DNA from: Chaunax sp. Z400
Lineage: Eukaryota; Chordata; Actinopteri; Lophiiformes; Chaunacidae
Direction of reading: 5' to 3'
DNA: 64,000 nt
NCBI GenBank assembly: GCA_037577475.1
Contig: CM075204.1
Coordinates: forward strand, 806,001-870,000
Every line of letters begins with the position of its first letter. Position 1 is the first letter of the stretch. The notes under the pieces were generated by a model. That model was not told where the DNA came from, did no database searches, and saw nothing but the letters and a program-made list of their open reading frames with translations. The translations under genes and the position numbers were made by a program. Below, in pieces: positions 62,301 through 64,000 of the stretch.

Positions 62301-64000
62301 TGATTGTTCGTTCGCATCATCCTTTGTATTTCTATTGATCGTTCACTCACATCAGCATCTGTATTTTTTATGGATCGCCTGCTAACATCAGCATTTTTAT
62401 TTCTATAGATTGACTGTTTGCATCAGAAACATCAGGCCTTGATTTCTATTGATCATTACCTCACATCAACATCTGGATTTCTATGGACCGCCTGCTCACA
62501 TCACTATTTGGATTCCTATTGATCACCTGCTCACATCAGCATTTGTTTTTCTATTGATCACCTGCTCACAACAGCATCTAGTTTTCTATTGATCGTTCAC
62601 TCACATCAGCATCTGTATTTTTTATGATCACCTGCCAACATCAGCATTTTTATTTCTATAGATTGAATGTTTGCATTAGAAACATCAGGGCTTGATTGCT
62701 ATTGATCGTTTGCTCACCTGAGCATCTGGAATTCTATTGATCGCCTGCACAGATCAGCATTTGTTTTTCTATTGATCGTTCACTCACATCAGCATCTGCA
62801 TTTTTTATGATCACCTGCTAACATCAGCATTTTTATTTCTATAGATTGTCTGTTTGCATCGGAAACATCAGGCCTTGATTTCTATTGATCATGCCCTCAC
62901 ATCAACATCTGGATTTCTATGGACCGCCTGCTCACATCACTATTTGGATTCCTATTGATCACGTGCTCACATCAGCATTTGTATTTCTATTGATCGTTCG
63001 CTCGCATCAGCATGTGTATTTCTATTAATCGTTCGCTCGCATCAGCATGTGTATTTCTATTGATCGTTCGCTCACATAAGCAGCTGGATTTCTGTGGGTC
63101 ACCTGCTCACATTAGCATCTGGATTTCTATTGATCATTCACTCACATCAGCATTTTGATTTCTATTGATCGTTCATTCACTTCAGCATTTGTATTTTTTA
63201 GGATCACATGTCCAGATCAGCATTTCTATTTCTATTGATCGCCTGCTCGTATCAGCATTTGTATTTCTACGGATCATCTGCTCACATCAGCATCTAGATT
63301 TCTATTGATCGTTTGCTCGCATCAGCATCTGGATTTCTATGGATCACCTGTTCACATCAGCATTAGGATTTCTATTGATCACCTGCTCACATAAGCATCT
63401 AGATTTCTGTGAATCACCTGCTCGGATCAGCAGCCGGAATTTTATAGATCGCCTGCTCAGATCAGCGTTTTTTATTTCAATCGATTGCCTAATCACAACA
63501 GCGTTTTTTTTTAAAATATGGATCGCCTGCTCACATCAGCATCTGGATATCTATTGATCGTTCGCTCACATCAGCATCTAGATTTCTATTGATCGTTTGC
63601 TCGCATCAGCATCTGGATTTCTATGGATCGCCTGCTCACATCAGCATTTGTCTTTCTTTTGATCGTTCGCTCACATCAGCAGCTGGATTTCTGTGGGTCA
63701 CCTGCTCACATTAGCATCTGGATTTCTATTGATCATTCACTCACATTAGCATTTTGATTTCTATTGATCGTTCGCTCATATCAGCATTTGTATTTTTATG
63801 GATCACATGTCAAGATCAGCATTTGTATTTCTATTGATCGCCTCGTCGTATCAGCATTTGGATTTCTATGGATCACCTGCTCACATTAGCATTAGGATTT
63901 CTATTGATCACCTGCTCACATAAGCATCTTGATATCTATTGATTGTTCGCTCACATCTTCATTTGGATTTCTATGGATCTCCTGCTCACATTAGCATTTG
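59391..64000 (+). repeat. 35-bp satellite, alternating families to window end
   Basis: Poly-T/CAAGTTC family at 59391-60500, 61170-61830 and 63060-64000, with GGCCTTG family at 60500-61160 and 61830-63060. The last kilobase matches about 52080-52970 (shared CGCCTCGTCGTATCAG at 63839 and 52807). The array continues past the window end. Confidence 0.92.

Noticed and set aside
64..63557. Many 60-146-codon forward frames with ISIWISIDRLL-type repeats
   Set aside because: They are readings of the 35-bp satellite. Identical peptides recur wherever a block is duplicated, in overlapping frames, with no sign of selection for coding.
28937..64000. CRISPR-like regular 35-bp repeats
   Set aside because: The repeats are head-to-tail with no unique spacers, in apparently eukaryotic DNA.

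Overview
This window looks like one continuous block of eukaryotic repetitive DNA. I find no conventional protein-coding gene, tRNA, rRNA, CRISPR array or intact transposable element. The TATA/CRE-type promoter elements, the satellite structure and the GTTAGCGTTAGC-type words in the non-satellite unit suggest a vertebrate, most likely a teleost fish. That taxonomic guess is an inference and is not strong.

Three sequence families make up almost everything. (1) A satellite with a 35-bp monomer (landmarks CAGCATTTG, TTTCTATTGATC, CTCACATCAG) covers most of 1-5540 and 12831-64000. (2) A degenerate 7-bp repeat (TGTTATG, TCTTATG, TTGTATG, TTTTATG) fills 5541-12830, with a smaller inverted block at 23251-24612. 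(3) A single-copy-looking unit of about 872 bp is embedded eight times in the satellite, always in the same orientation: 1201, 2288, 3715, 13073, 24805, 25892, 26977 and 28065. Each full unit carries an inverted CCAAT box, two ETS-type CCGGAAGT sites, a TAGCAAC-G-GTTGCTA palindrome, a perfect CRE (TGACGTCA) and a TATA box 40 bp beyond it. A strong-context ATG follows about 118 bp after the TATA box.

Layout: 1-4983 is forward satellite with units 1-3. Units 2 and 3 have a further 139-bp non-satellite extension, separated from unit 3 by a small satellite insertion. 4984-5540 is satellite in reverse orientation. 5541-12830 is the 7-bp array. 12831-13072 is satellite, followed by unit 4, which has lost exactly its CRE/TATA segment. 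13862-23250 is satellite. 23251-24612 is the inverted 7-bp array. 24805-28936 holds four units at 1085-1088-bp spacing. 28937-64000 is satellite built from two alternating families of variant monomers with many large duplications (offsets 726, 945, 1138, 2985, about 7737, about 23.6 kb and about 35.2 kb). Where duplicated copies differ in length, the difference is nearly always a whole number of 35-bp monomers.

The most interesting possibility is that this is a satellite carrying its own RNA polymerase II promoters, seven of them apparently intact and all reading into 35-bp repeats. At unit 3 the readthrough would run into inverted satellite and could give fold-back RNA. The 139-bp extension fades into degenerate 35-bp monomers, so the satellite may have grown from sequence just downstream of this promoter. 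All of this is read from sequence by eye; expression and function are not shown.
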